Origin: Dactylorhiza incarnata
Lineage: Eukaryota; Streptophyta; Magnoliopsida; Asparagales; Orchidaceae
Direction: 5' to 3'
Assembly (NCBI GenBank): GCA_033032865.1
Contig: JAWHQI010000165.1
Coordinates: forward strand, 3,545,001-3,609,000
Length of the DNA: 64,000 nt
Positions 48,885 to 59,202 of this stretch are shown here, piece after piece; position 1 is the first letter of the stretch; the number at the start of each line of letters is the position of its first letter. Below the pieces are notes generated by a model. The model worked only from the letters and a program-made list of their open reading frames with translations. It was not told where the DNA came from and did not search any database. The position numbers were made by a program, and so were the translations under genes.

Positions 48885-49145
48885 AAGAGTCTATTTAAGT
48901 CAGGTAAAACGTCGACACGAGACACAACTCGAGGTTTATTCGGTACAACAGTAGATGTGACTGAAAATATTTCAGTATTGCCGCTCTTTTTCATGAAGTC
49001 GACGTTGCGTCGAGTGGAAGTCGATGCATACGTCGGTATAGTCTGATAGGGTTTCCTATCGACGTATGCGTCGATATGAGTCGACGCATACGTCGAGTTT
49101 ACTAATCATTTTTAGTTATCGACGATGCGTCGATTAAGGAATCGA
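48885..49145 (-). promoter_or_regulatory. L4 internal U3-like module upstream of the third ORF
   Basis: Between the gag end (49236) and the third-ORF ATG (48808) lie eight or more CGACG/CGTCG palindrome words. One is CGACGCAACGTCGA, which also occurs exactly in the L4 LTR U3 near 12040. A TATA-like TTAAATAGA follows at about 48890-48899, about 85 bases before the ATG. The layout repeats that of L7. The promoter role is inferred. Confidence 0.6.
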
Positions 49146-49235
49146 CTTGATTTTTACTTTGTCTGGAAATTTCAGGTTTTTCTTGAGGGGTTATTTCTTC
49201 CTAATCCTAAGGTTTTCTAAGTTACCCTTGGACTA

Positions 49236-51576
49236 ATTTTATAAACAGTTGGATTGATTGTGCCAACATTGTTTGGCAGTGTGGCCAATTTTATTGCAGA
49301 TATAACACCTAATTTTCTTTTGATTAAGGAAATTTGAGTTTAGGGAGGAATAGAGATGGTAATTAGGATAAAAGTTTTGATCAGGATAGTAATTTTGATT
49401 ATGAAAAGATTTTTGATTAGGATAGAAGTTTTGATCAGGATAAAAATTTTGATCAGGATGAAAGGGTCCTGAATGGGGGTTAAGATAGAATGTTTTTGAA
49501 GAATACCCATGTCCTATATTTAAGTTGCTCTGAGGTTTTATGTGTCAATATCTATTCGACGTATGTTGAGAGTTGCGTCGATATGTATTCGGCGCTTTCT
49601 CTAGATTGCGTTGATCTAGAATCGATGCATATAAGTAGTTGCGTCGATTGTAAGTCGACGTACTGTTATTCATGCGTCGATTTGAGATCGAAGCATCTAA
49701 GTGATTGCGTCGAGTAGAATTCGACGTACTATCATTCATGCGTCGATATGAAGTCGACGCAATTTTATCTTCACAGATTTTATTTTTCCCTTTTTCTGAT
49801 TGGAGTTTTGTTTCTTTATAACTTGTTTCTTTTGGCATAGTTGCTTTCTCAGAGGTAGTTTGAGAGTCTTCTTCTGAATGGTATGATGATGATTTATTAA
49901 GGTGGTTCATCTCTTTAAAGGTAAGGTCTTCTATATTTTGTGAGTCTTCTTCTAAGTTTGTTGATTTGATGGGTTTAGTGAATTTAACAGGGCTCATCCA
50001 AGCAGGTTTGGTAGATGGTATTGAACTAGTTGAAGGATCAGTTCCTAACCCCAGATTCTTATGTCTGATTATTTGTTTTTCAGTGATTTCTTTAAGTGTT
50101 TGGCTTCTGATTTTTATAGATTCTTCAAAAGCTTTTGCCTGGGATACCTTCTTCTTAAGGAGTTGATTTTCTATTTTAGCACTATCAATTTCCTTTTCTG
50201 TTTTATAGATTCTACACCTTAGTTCATAATTTTTTGAACATGTATCCTCAATTTTTCTCATATTAATTTGTTCTTTTAGATCCTCAATTTCTTGTTTAGC
50301 TTTTAGTTGATCTAAATGGAGTCTTTCAAAATCCTTTTTAAAATCATTACATAGAAAATCTATTTCATCAAAAATGCTTACCTCATCCTTATCCTCAGAC
50401 TCCTCTATGAGAATAAGGCTATTTGCTTTTGCTGTTGAAGAGATGCTTCCTTCTAATCCTGTTTCACTCCATGATTCAGCAACACATTCTTCTTCTGTGC
50501 TTCCAAGAGCCATTAAGCATAGGTCTTCTTGCTTAGACTCTTCATTGTCACTTTTAGATGAAGTGCTGTCTTCAGAATCTGTCTCACTCCAAGCTTCTGC
50601 AATGAAGCTTCTTTCTTCTTCCCTTACTTCTTGAGATCTTTCTTTTTCAGATCTTTCTTTTTCTCAGCATTTTCTGGACATTCTGGAGCAATATGACCAG
50701 TTTTCCTGCAGGAATAACAAACAATATCTTTGGTAGGAGTCTAATCATACCTTAGTTTTGACTCCTTCCTTCTAGATCCATCTGGCCTGACCCATTTCTT
50801 GAATCTTTTGGCCAGGAGGCTGAATAGTTCTTCTTTAGTCACAGAGGTTTCTTCATCTGTTGCTTTTAATGTAATATTTCTATCTTTTGAAGAGGTTGGA
50901 GTGTTTTCCCTTCTTTCCTTCTCTTCTCTGGTTTTCAGAAGTTGCTCATAGGATTTGAGTTTTCCTAAGAGAGCATCTGTTGGGATTTCCTTTTATCCTC
51001 TTGTATCTCTTATTGCCCATATTCTTGAGTCCCGTGAACTTGGGAGACTCATTAACAGTTTGTCATTGATCTCTGTGAGAGAGATCTCTCTATCCAAGCT
51101 CCTTAATTGATTGATGATCAGACTGAATCTGTCATACATCTCAGATATGCTTTCTTCATGCTTCTTTTGAAAGTTCTCATATTGGGAGATCAATAGAGCC
51201 TTTCTATCTTTCCTTTCATCAGCACTTCCTTCTACTACCTTTGTAAGAGCCTCCCAGATTTCTTTGGCTGATTCACAGTCAACAACCCTTTGAAAGATTT
51301 CATCTGAGAGGGTTGAGACAAGAGTGTTCACAGCTTTTGCATCATATGTTTTTGCCTTTTTCTCATCATCTGTCCACTCAGCCCTTGGGGCAAGTGTTTG
51401 TGTCACTTTACCACTTGAGTCCTTTTATAGGGCTTTGGAGGACCTGTCAAAATAACATAAAACAAATCTTTATCAATAGAATTCATATAGATCCTAATTC
51501 TTGTTTTCCAAACTACAAACTTTTCAAGATTGCACATTGGTGGTCTGGTGGAAGCATAATCTTTGATTTGTGCCAT
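49236..51576 (-). pseudogene. gag: L4: gag with two zinc knuckles
   Basis: It starts MAQIKDYASTRPPMCN at 51576, closely related to L2 gag. The core has AKEIWEALTKVVEGSADERKD, EMYDRFSLIINQLRSLDREI and INDKLLMSLPSSRDSRIWAI. Knuckle 1 is CYSCRKTGHIAPEC near 50670-50720; coiled-coil sequence follows (50400-50100), then six 11-residue repeats at 49548-49745, an Asn/Gln/Tyr-rich stretch of NQNYYPDQNFYP repeats, and knuckle 2, CYICNKIGHTAKQC, near 49260-49300. Lesions are a one-base loss near 51420, stops or shifts near 50993 and 50740, and a TGA at 49545. No protease follows. Confidence 0.85.
49548..49745 (-). repeat. 33-bp in-frame repeat in L4 gag, 6 copies
   Basis: GCGTCG or its variant recurs at 49575, 49608, 49641, 49674, 49707 and 49740, exactly 33 bp apart. 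The period keeps the gag frame and gives an 11-residue repeat with an RRMN or RRN core. The DNA words (CGACGCA, ACGTCGA) are the same as in the L4 U3 array, so the coding repeat carries regulatory-type motifs. Confidence 0.88.
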
Positions 51577-51596
51577 GTGAAAAATAGTATTTAGAA

Positions 51597-51627
<31 letters not shown>

Positions 51628-51675
51628 GTAGGATCTTTTTGATCAAGGAGTTACCCTTTTTTTAGATCAACCTAC

Positions 51676-51686
51676 CTCTGATACCA
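51676..51686 (-). other. L4 primer binding site
   Basis: The minus strand reads TTGGTATCAGAGGTAGG two bases after the LTR end, matching initiator tRNA-Met. Confidence 0.9.
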
Positions 51687-51688
51687 AT

Positions 51689-51775
51689 TGAAAGTGCACA
51701 GTTAACCTCACTAGAATTCTCTAGAGGAGGGGGGGGGGGGGTGAATAGAGATTTAAAAGTACTTTGTGCAAAGTT

Positions 51776-51820
<45 letters not shown>

Positions 51821-53042
51821 GTGTGTAATAATCTCAGATTTAAGCTTCCCCCACACACACCAACAAGAATTAAGTAAATAAAGAAAGAAATAGCAAAATG
51901 AAAATCACAGCACAACACAAAGAAGTATAGTGGTTCCCCAAACTTTGGGTAGTCCACTCTTCTACCCCCTTGGTAGGAATTCACTATCTTGTACTGAGTC
52001 TTTTGATAAGGAGACTCTTAGAACCAGCCTGAGTCTTTTGATAAGGAGACTCTTAGAACCAGTACAACTGAATTTTTTGAAGAGAGATTCTAAAATTTCT
52101 TTTACACTGTTTAAAAATGAAATGAAGATAAGAAGAAGAAGTAGAAGAAGTAATTGAAACAAGAAAGAATCTTCTTCCTAGCAAGAAGATTAGAAGCACA
52201 AGAAATAGTGAATGAAATCTCTCTTCTATAGTGAGAAGGAGATTATAGGCCTTTCTCTTTCAAAGAGAGCTATCAGAGATTGCAGCAGTATGACTTCAGA
52301 AAGAAAGGATGAAGAAGGCTCGTTGTTTGCTTCAGCACACTATCACTTCTCTTTGCTTTTTCTCACTTTTCTCTTGGGAGCTTTTCCTCTATTTCAAATG
52401 GATGGAGTGGATCACTTCTTCTTTTTCTCTGCCACTTCCCTCTTATTTATAGCTCTGTTTATTCAAAGAATACTGTAGGAGAATAATCAATTAACAGTTA
52501 GAGAAATGGTAAGAGAGAAAAGATTCCATAATCAATATTTCTGTAGAAGGAAAGAGATCATTCTGATTTCAAATAATATCCATAATAAACTTAATCAATT
52601 TAGCCAAGAATCATTTAGAAGGAAAGACTGATTCAAAACGGCCAGAAAAGAATAATATCATTCCATAAAATTCAGATCTACAGATAGAAGGAAAGAAATC
52701 TTGCGTGTTTTGAATTTGACATAGAAATCGACGTACGTCGATTACTATTCGACAGAAGCGTCGATTTCAGACTGGCTGGACGTCGAGAGGAGAATATGGA
52801 AGGTGTGTCGACTAAGATACGTCGACTTCACTAGATACGTCGACTAGAAGTCAGTGTTACGTCGACATAGGTTACGTCGAATTCTGTTTAGAGCTACTTC
52901 GACTCATTCTGAGAGGAACATCAATTACACTTCGACGTTGCGTCGAATACTATTCGACGCATATTTACTTAGACTAATTTTTCATTCTTAGAATTTCAAT
53001 TCTACTCATTTTTAGGGGTTAAGATAAATCATTTCCCCAACA
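51689..53042 (-). repeat. L4 5' LTR
   Basis: It is the partner of 10806-12141. It contains a long TA dinucleotide run near 51780-51818, longer than in the 3' LTR, and a G-run near 51728. The U3 TCGACG array lies at about 52725-52965. Confidence 0.93.
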
Positions 53043-55120
53043 CATGCTCTCCCTCAATCTTGTGAATCCTACTCCATTAATCAATATGATTTAGCATTTT
53101 ATTCTCCTCTTTGTCATTAGCAAAAGAGGGTGGAGTGAAACAAAACTAGAAAAACGAAGTCAAAAGTTGGGACATAACTAAGAGAGGATTAAGAGTTTTG
53201 TGTAAACATAAAGTAAGTCATGATCGAGCTAAGGGAGAGAGTAGCACAACAGAAAAATATATGATAAGCGTGAAAGAACATTAAGAAAAATAATCAATTG
53301 CCCTTTTTAAATTAATTTTAAGAGTGATCCTACCTGTTAAGATAGATGCAAGTTTGTTTGAACAAGAACAAGTGAAAAACAAATCCTTAGAAATAAGCAT
53401 GAGAACATAAGTACATGATCAAAAGAGAAATGTGGAAAACAAAAACAAAATAAATAAGAGTAGTATTTTTGTTATAGTTTGGCCATTCCAACAATATGTT
53501 TAGACATTTTACGTTTGAGCATTTTAACGTTGAAAATTTTCATAACAAGTAGGCAAACATGAAATAACATATTCAAAAAAATACTAATTACAATGTAACC
53601 AATTCGTATTTCAAGTAAGGAAAACATTGTAAAAATTATGCATTGCAATCTAGTGCGTTTACTTGAGTTTTTAGAGAATTATGTAATGTTTGCATTAGGA
53701 TCCAATTCTCATGAGTGAAAGCTTTATGAAAAACAATGACGTGTGCATAAGGTGTTTTGATAAAAGTATACAAGTGAAATAAGCAAAACACATGACATAT
53801 GTAGAGAAATAGTAATAACAACAATAAGATTGTAATCATATAATTACTTTCACACATCACATTTAGAATAAAATTTCAAAGCACACAACATACGTACAAC
53901 TACCAAGGTGCTTCGCCCACACAATGCTCATTAAGACTTATCAGGGAGCGAAGTAGTGCTTGGGGGATCACATAAGCAATTTTATTGATTTTTATTTTTA
54001 GTGATCAGGTGTACAAATAGAAGTGATAGAAAGAAATATGTTTGCACAAGACACTTTACAATTCTTTCCAAAGTGCTTAACCTCACAATGCTCATTAAGA
54101 CTTATCAGGAGGGTGAGTAGTGCTTGGTGGAGTTATCTTTGCCTTTTTATTTCAGATTTTTATTTTGGGCCAAAGGTCTCCGAATTCACTTGTTGTTGCA
54201 AACATCTATGTTAATAAAACAACACTTCTATATTGTTTATGAAATTTATTTTAAAAAAATGGTGTAGGTAATTTAGACATACAACTTAATATGTTAAAAC
54301 TATTACACTACACAATCATGCAAGACTAGGATTATGAGCACATGTAGATTACCAAAATAGTGAGTGTATAATTCATTGATTAACATAAAGCATTACTCAT
54401 ACCTAGAGGCATGCTAGGCAATCATACACAATTATCTATAGAGTATTTCATTGCACATAATCAGATTAAGGTCAAGGCATGACAAAAATAATGTTTAGAA
54501 AATTTGAAATTAAAATTGGACATTGAAGAGAATCTTAATGTGTATGCCTAATCAATTTTGACCATTTGAAACAAAATGACTAAGATATATGCTCTTGTGA
54601 AGACATATAGTCAAACCATAATTTTGTAAGGAGTTAAAAAAAACAACAAAAACATATTTTTGATCATTTTATATTATTTGATTTTTTTTGTATTTTGAAA
54701 TAGAAACAACCAAATTAATAATAAAGTAAATTGAAATCATACACAATACAATAAGGAAAATCATTAGAAAAATACCAGAAAAATACTAGTGAATGCAGAA
54801 TTTCTTCTGGAGAAAAAGGCTAACGCCTGGCGTTAAGTAGTTAACGCTGAAACAGTACTCGATTTATGAGGTTTTTGAAAAAAAAAATCTTTGGCATAGA
54901 TAGTATGTATATATACCTTCTTAGGGTAGAAATTTCAGAGAAAGTTGATATGTTTTGAAGGCTAAATTAAGCATATTTTGATGGTTTTAAAATATTTTTA
55001 TATTTTATATTATATAATATTTTTTATTTTTCTTTTCATGAACAGTAAATAGGGTGTAGTTATAATGGTACATAGATAGATGACCAGCAGAGAAACATGT
55101 AATTATATAAGAAAATAGGA
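53043..55120 (-). other. L3 internal non-coding region
   Basis: This AT-rich DNA has no pol or other coding motif on either strand. The 24-mer built from ACAATGCTCATT and AAGACTTATCAG occurs twice, at about 53922 and 54085, each followed by a GAGTAGTGCTTGG-like word. This points to an old internal duplication of about 163 bp spacing. An AACGCCTGGCGTT palindrome lies near 54822. Confidence 0.6.
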
Positions 55121-55127
55121 TAACACC

Positions 55128-55172
55128 GGCGTTGACGTCAACACTAGCGTTGAGTTCGCTTTATATAAAAAG
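55128..55172 (+). promoter_or_regulatory. Putative promoter of the L3 antisense gene
   Basis: On the plus strand, ACCGGCGTTGACGTC and ACTAGCGTTGAG are followed by TTATATAAAA at 55161-55170, about 10 bp after the last GCGTT word. In the L3 LTR, read in sense, a GCGTTAGC word precedes the TATA-like box by about 12 bp. The module therefore resembles the L3 U3 core promoter, facing against the element. Confidence 0.6.
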
Positions 55173-55632
55173 CCCTAAATCCGAGTTTTTTTCTCATCAT
55201 TTCAGGTCGTGTCTTCTCCAGGTTTCGCCGCCAGCACTCCCAGATCAAGGTAAAATTGATGTTTTTCTTCTCATATTTTTTGATTAAATCATTTCTCTAC
55301 CCCTAAATTGGAATCCTTTGAAGTATTGAAGTGTATTATTATGGTATGTGATAGATTTTAGGATTTTGAGATATAGGGTTTGCAGGTTTTTGAGTTGGGA
55401 ATGAGGTTTTGATATTCTTCTTAAAGTCGAGTCTTTGCTTTTACCCTTTTTAGTTAGTTTGATTTTTATTGATGATCATTCATTTATCCTTTTGTTGTTC
55501 AACAATTATTTGAGTTACAAGTATTACAGATGGTTGGCATTGTGTACTGGCAGTGATAGAATGTTTCAGAGCATGCGCCTGGCGTTAAAAAAATTGTGCT
55601 GATTGTTGTCGTGTTGAAAGTTCATGCAGGTT
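55173..55632 (+). other. 5' UTR with probable intron (55250-55629) of the antisense gene
   Basis: Donor AAG|GTAAAATTG at 55250 and acceptor TTCATGCAG| at 55629 enclose 380 bases of T-rich DNA typical of plant introns. Splicing places the ATG of MASSSMHG four bases into exon 2. On the element's own (minus) RNA this intron would not be recognised, so it could persist through retrotransposition. Confidence 0.55.
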
Positions 55633-56708
55633 ATGGCTTCTTCCAGTATGCATGGTGTCCGTGCTCGAAAGTCATCATCCCGTCCTCCACAAGAGTCTTA
55701 TCAATCATTTGTGGGGATTGAAAATGCGACTGTTGGTGTAAGCATGGTGTTGCATATAGATCTTCCACGTCATGCATATATTCAGAATCTCCTAGCAGCA
55801 TCAGGAGTGTTGTCAGTGATTTTCGACGATTGCTTTTCTACAGACTTTGTTCGGGAGTTTTATAATAATTTGAATGATCCGTCAAAAATGGAGCTTCATG
55901 GAGGAGTGAGTTTTATGATCCAGTCTCAAGTTATTCAAGTCACACATGATGATCATCGAAATGAGTTTGGGTTAATAGAGAATGATTATCGTTTAGACGT
56001 GGTAGAAAAGTATAGAGCTGAGCGGGATTGGACACCAGTAAATCTGGTATTGCACGGGAAAGAGACAAAAGATCAGATTATGGATGTTTCTTCACTTAGG
56101 GAGGAAGCATTTATAGTTCAGGATATTTTACATCATACAATTATGTTGAAGTCTGGAGACACAAAGAAGAGTACTGCACAGTTGAGCATAATGACATATC
56201 ATATAATGCAGGAAGTACTTTTTGATGTGGCTGATCTTATCCTCTCTCAGATTTGTTACACTTTTAAGTTGAAGGATCCAAGACGGTCTCGACTCAACAC
56301 TCTTCCCCTAGGAGGACTTATACAACAGGTGGTGATCTTGTCCCTGAGTATATAATTCGAACTAATTATATTAATGATCTTGTCCCTGAGCTTTATTCTA
56401 CTTCAACCCTTCGAGTCCCTCGACCACGAGATATACCATCATATTCACGGCCACCCCTACGACGAGGTGTTTCAATCCGAGAGACAAATCGGGAGCATCA
56501 GGAGTCGTTTGAAGAATTCAAAGAGAATGCGACACGAAGAATGTCACGGATCATGAAAATGATGCGATACATGATCAGGGCCTTGAAGTTGAAACCGACA
56601 CCGACAGAAGAAAGGGATTGGGAGGTTCCCGTGGAGGATCCGCAACGTCGCTCGACTCGCGGTACTCGAAGGTCAAGGGACTCACTTAGTGAAAGTAGAC
56701 AATTTTAA
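55633..56708 (+). pseudogene. L3: antisense third ORF (plant transposon ORF-like)
   Basis: The frame starts MASSSMHGVRARKSSSR at 55633 and is open to 56355. After a one-base shift near 56310 it continues from TTGGDLVPEYIIRTNYI to SLSESRQF and a TAA at 56706-56708. The middle (FVREFYNNLNDPSKM, SQVIQVTHDDHRNEFGL, SSLREEAFIVQDILHHTIML, QLSIMTYHIMQEVLFDVADL) resembles the domain in the L7 and L4 third ORFs: an EFF/EFY-N-L block, a hydrophobic V-x-x-L block and an LL-I-x-x-A/T helix. This is a distant likeness judged by eye. The C-terminus is Arg-rich. It runs against gag of L3 and lies between gag and the 3' LTR. The word ATGATCTTGTCCCTGAG is duplicated at 56332-56390, near the shift. Function unknown. 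Confidence 0.6.
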
Positions 56709-56850
56709 GGTGATTTTTCAGTTCTGTAATAACATTGCTTAGTATTTGGACAATATTGTCTAATGCCAGGTGTTACTACTTGCGCCCAGCGTTAGCCGTT
56801 ATCATGCTTTTCCTTATATTTTTGTTTTTATCTATTCTATGAACTGTTTC

Positions 56851-58648
56851 TGTAACACCCCAAAACTTAGAAGTAGAATTGGGCTGCTGGGAGCTAGCGC
56901 AGGCGGTAGTGCTACCGCCTGGCGCTAGCCATCTCGACGGTTGCTAGCCGTTGAGACGGAAGCTTTAAGTGTCGACAGACGCTAGCCGTCGATACGGAAG
57001 CTAGTGCAGGCGCTAGCGCCGGCGCTAGCGCGCGATACAGATTCGTGATTTGAAATCGTGGCCGTCAAATCCTTATGTTCTTAGATCCGATGGCTGGGGT
57101 TTAATACGGGATTTCTTAAGCCTTGACCAGAGGAGATATTCTCTTTATTTCTAAAGTCTTATCTCTCTTCAAGCTTGAGAAAGAGGAAAGCCAAGGAGGA
57201 AGAAGAAGGTGTCTTCCACCATTGACGGAGCTCCGAAGCTCCGATTCGCGATCCGTTTACAGATCCACGGAGAGCAGCCTGGTGCGGTCCTTTCCATCCG
57301 ATTAGAATCTTGGATTCTCATGGTGAACAAGAAAATGACAAGGGTAACGATCATCTACTTGGACAAGTGAAGTCGTCCTTTTTATGGCATGTTTGCTTGG
57401 AAAATCCCCCACCGATTGGTGTAGAAAAGGGAGTTTTCCAGCTGGTTGATCATTTCGATCCCCTTTGGTTACTTGCATTAGCATCCGGAATCGTAGTACG
57501 GATATAGGCATTGGGTGTGAAACCCATCCGGACAGGTTGGTCTGGATTGGTGATGGCTATAGTGATTAATTATGCCGAAGAAGACTCCGTGTTTTGTTTG
57601 CGCTATTTTTGGGTTCTGTGTACAGTAGAGTACTGCAGGGAGTCCTGGAGGTAACCTCCAGGAAATACCCGAAGTTGTGGGTGGATTCAGAGATCTTCCA
57701 CTACCGCCCGGCGCTAGTGCTAGCGCCGACGGTAGCTCCCAGGGAACTGGTTGTGGAGATGTGAAACCTCCTTTCGTTATTCGGGCCGAGGTAAAGTTGT
57801 ACCCGCGTCGCGACGTTTGATTCCGACGATTTGAGAATGGACAAAGCTGAACCAAACCCGCTCCCATACTGAATCGGTGAAGAGGTAGCTCCTCGGTGCA
57901 CCGTATGATGTTGGGATTGGTCCATCGGTGAAGAGGTAGCTCCTCGGTGCACCGTATGATGTTGGGATTGGTCCGTAAGGCAAGTTAGTCTTGACGGTCA
58001 AAGCTCATGCGAACTCTTTGTTTAAGGAGTTGTTAGGTGTAGCTCGGAGAGTACACCTTGAGAGTGCCTTGAGAGCACGAAATGTGTGGCCGTGCGTGCC
58101 CACGTTGGTGTTGATTGCTTGTACATGTGGTGTTTGAATGTACCTTGACAATCTATGCCTGTACTGTATGCCTGCAGGGAAGGAGTACCACCACCCCGAC
58201 TTTAGGGGTGGGGTCGTTATAATTTTGGTCAGCTTTAGCTGACCGGTTACCTGTTTGCCACATTTTGGTGGATCGTTGTTGCAGATGCAGGTGAGCCAAG
58301 CAGAAAATAGCGGGCGATGGCCCTTTTGCTGTGTTGGCCCTCGAAGGCCAGCCTCTTTTCTGCTTTTCATGTATTGCCGGCCTGCGTGCCAAAGTATGTT
58401 TTTGTAGTTTTGTACTTTTTGGAATGTGAGGCCTTAAGGCCGTAACTCTACACTTTATTGTTTCATTCCTGTGATAGTGGACTATTCTAAAAGAAATGTT
58501 AAATCTTTATGCTTCCGCTTATATTTAGTATACTCTGGTGTAGTTCTTTTCTATATATCTCCTTTTAACGCCTAGCTAGTGTGGTTAGTATAGCGTGGGG
58601 TCCTGGCCGGACCTACTGTTATATTATTCGTACTGGAAGGGTGTTATA
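56851..58648. mobile_element. Solo LTR of a Ty3/gypsy element (TSD GTTTC)
   Basis: It starts TGTAACACCCC and ends GGGTGTTATA, the inverted ends typical of plant Ty3/gypsy chromovirus LTRs, with the final CA changed to TA. Perfect GTTTC duplications lie at 56846-56850 and 58649-58653. At 1,798 bp it has no internal coding region, so it is best read as a solo LTR left by LTR-LTR recombination. It contains GCTAGCGCC/GGCGCTAGC palindromes near both 56895-57030 and 57700-57735. Confidence 0.88.
57873..57974. repeat. 51-bp perfect tandem duplication inside the solo LTR
   Basis: Two adjacent 51-bp copies start ATCGGTGAAGAGG at 57873 and 57924 with no difference that I can see, so the duplication is recent relative to the LTR. 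Confidence 0.9.
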
Positions 58649-58653
58649 GTTTC

Positions 58654-59202
58654 TGCGGTGTGTTCTAATATTTATCTTATGAAAAACAATTTATAAACTA
58701 TGGCGTTTATGTAAGATTAATTTCTCATTATATTTGTTTTTAAAGCACATAGTTATTATGAATTTAACTTCCAATTTTTCAGATTTTGGTTAAGCATGAT
58801 AGAAGCAAACAAATGACGCAAATATATTAAGTAGCCTAGCAAAACTTGCGCATTTTATAGATTTAGCCTAATTCCCCTAAAATACCTTTTAAATCCATTT
58901 TGACAATTATTTTCATTTAGTCTTAAAAATATCATACAATGGATTTAGAAAGATAAAAATAAAAAGAATAAGTAGATCACTTGAAAAATGATATTATTTT
59001 TATTCAACTTTATTCAATTTGATTTCTTTATGGATTTTGGTTTAATATGTGAAAGTCATATCACAAGTTATATAAAGTGATCATATCATGATGGCTCAAA
59101 GAAATAAAAGCAAAAGAACAAAAAGGAAATTAAGCAAATCATGAAGTAGAGAATTGATATTTTATTTTAAGTTGATTTCTACTTCATGCAAATAATTGGA
59201 TA
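58654..59202 (-). other. L3 internal non-coding region after gag
   Basis: This AT-rich DNA lies between the solo LTR and the end of L3 gag. In an autonomous relative, protease would begin here; no DSG/DTG motif or other pol wording is found on the minus strand. Confidence 0.6.

Larger units (their letters stand above)
10806..53042 (-). mobile_element. L4: pol-less copia element with gag and envelope-like ORF
   Basis: LTRs are 10806-12141 and 51689-53042. With TG...CA ends the flanks are CATGT on the left and CATGC on the right, a 4/5 match; shifting the ends by one base gives a perfect ACATG, so one terminal mutation is likely. The primer site next to the right LTR and the polypurine tract next to the left LTR give minus orientation. 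Without L5 the element is about 7.5 kb. It runs leader, gag, then directly the envelope-like ORF. No pol-domain motif lies between gag and that ORF. Confidence 0.9.

Noticed and set aside
51780..51820. TA dinucleotide run as a promoter
   Set aside because: It is a microsatellite in the R/U5 part of the L4 LTR, downstream of the U3 TATA-like box.
57123..58392. Short open frames in the solo LTR
   Set aside because: No conserved domain; several come from the 51-bp duplication.
56851..58648. Complete short element (TRIM-like) instead of a solo LTR
   Set aside because: No internal direct terminal repeats, primer site or polypurine tract is found within the 1.8 kb.
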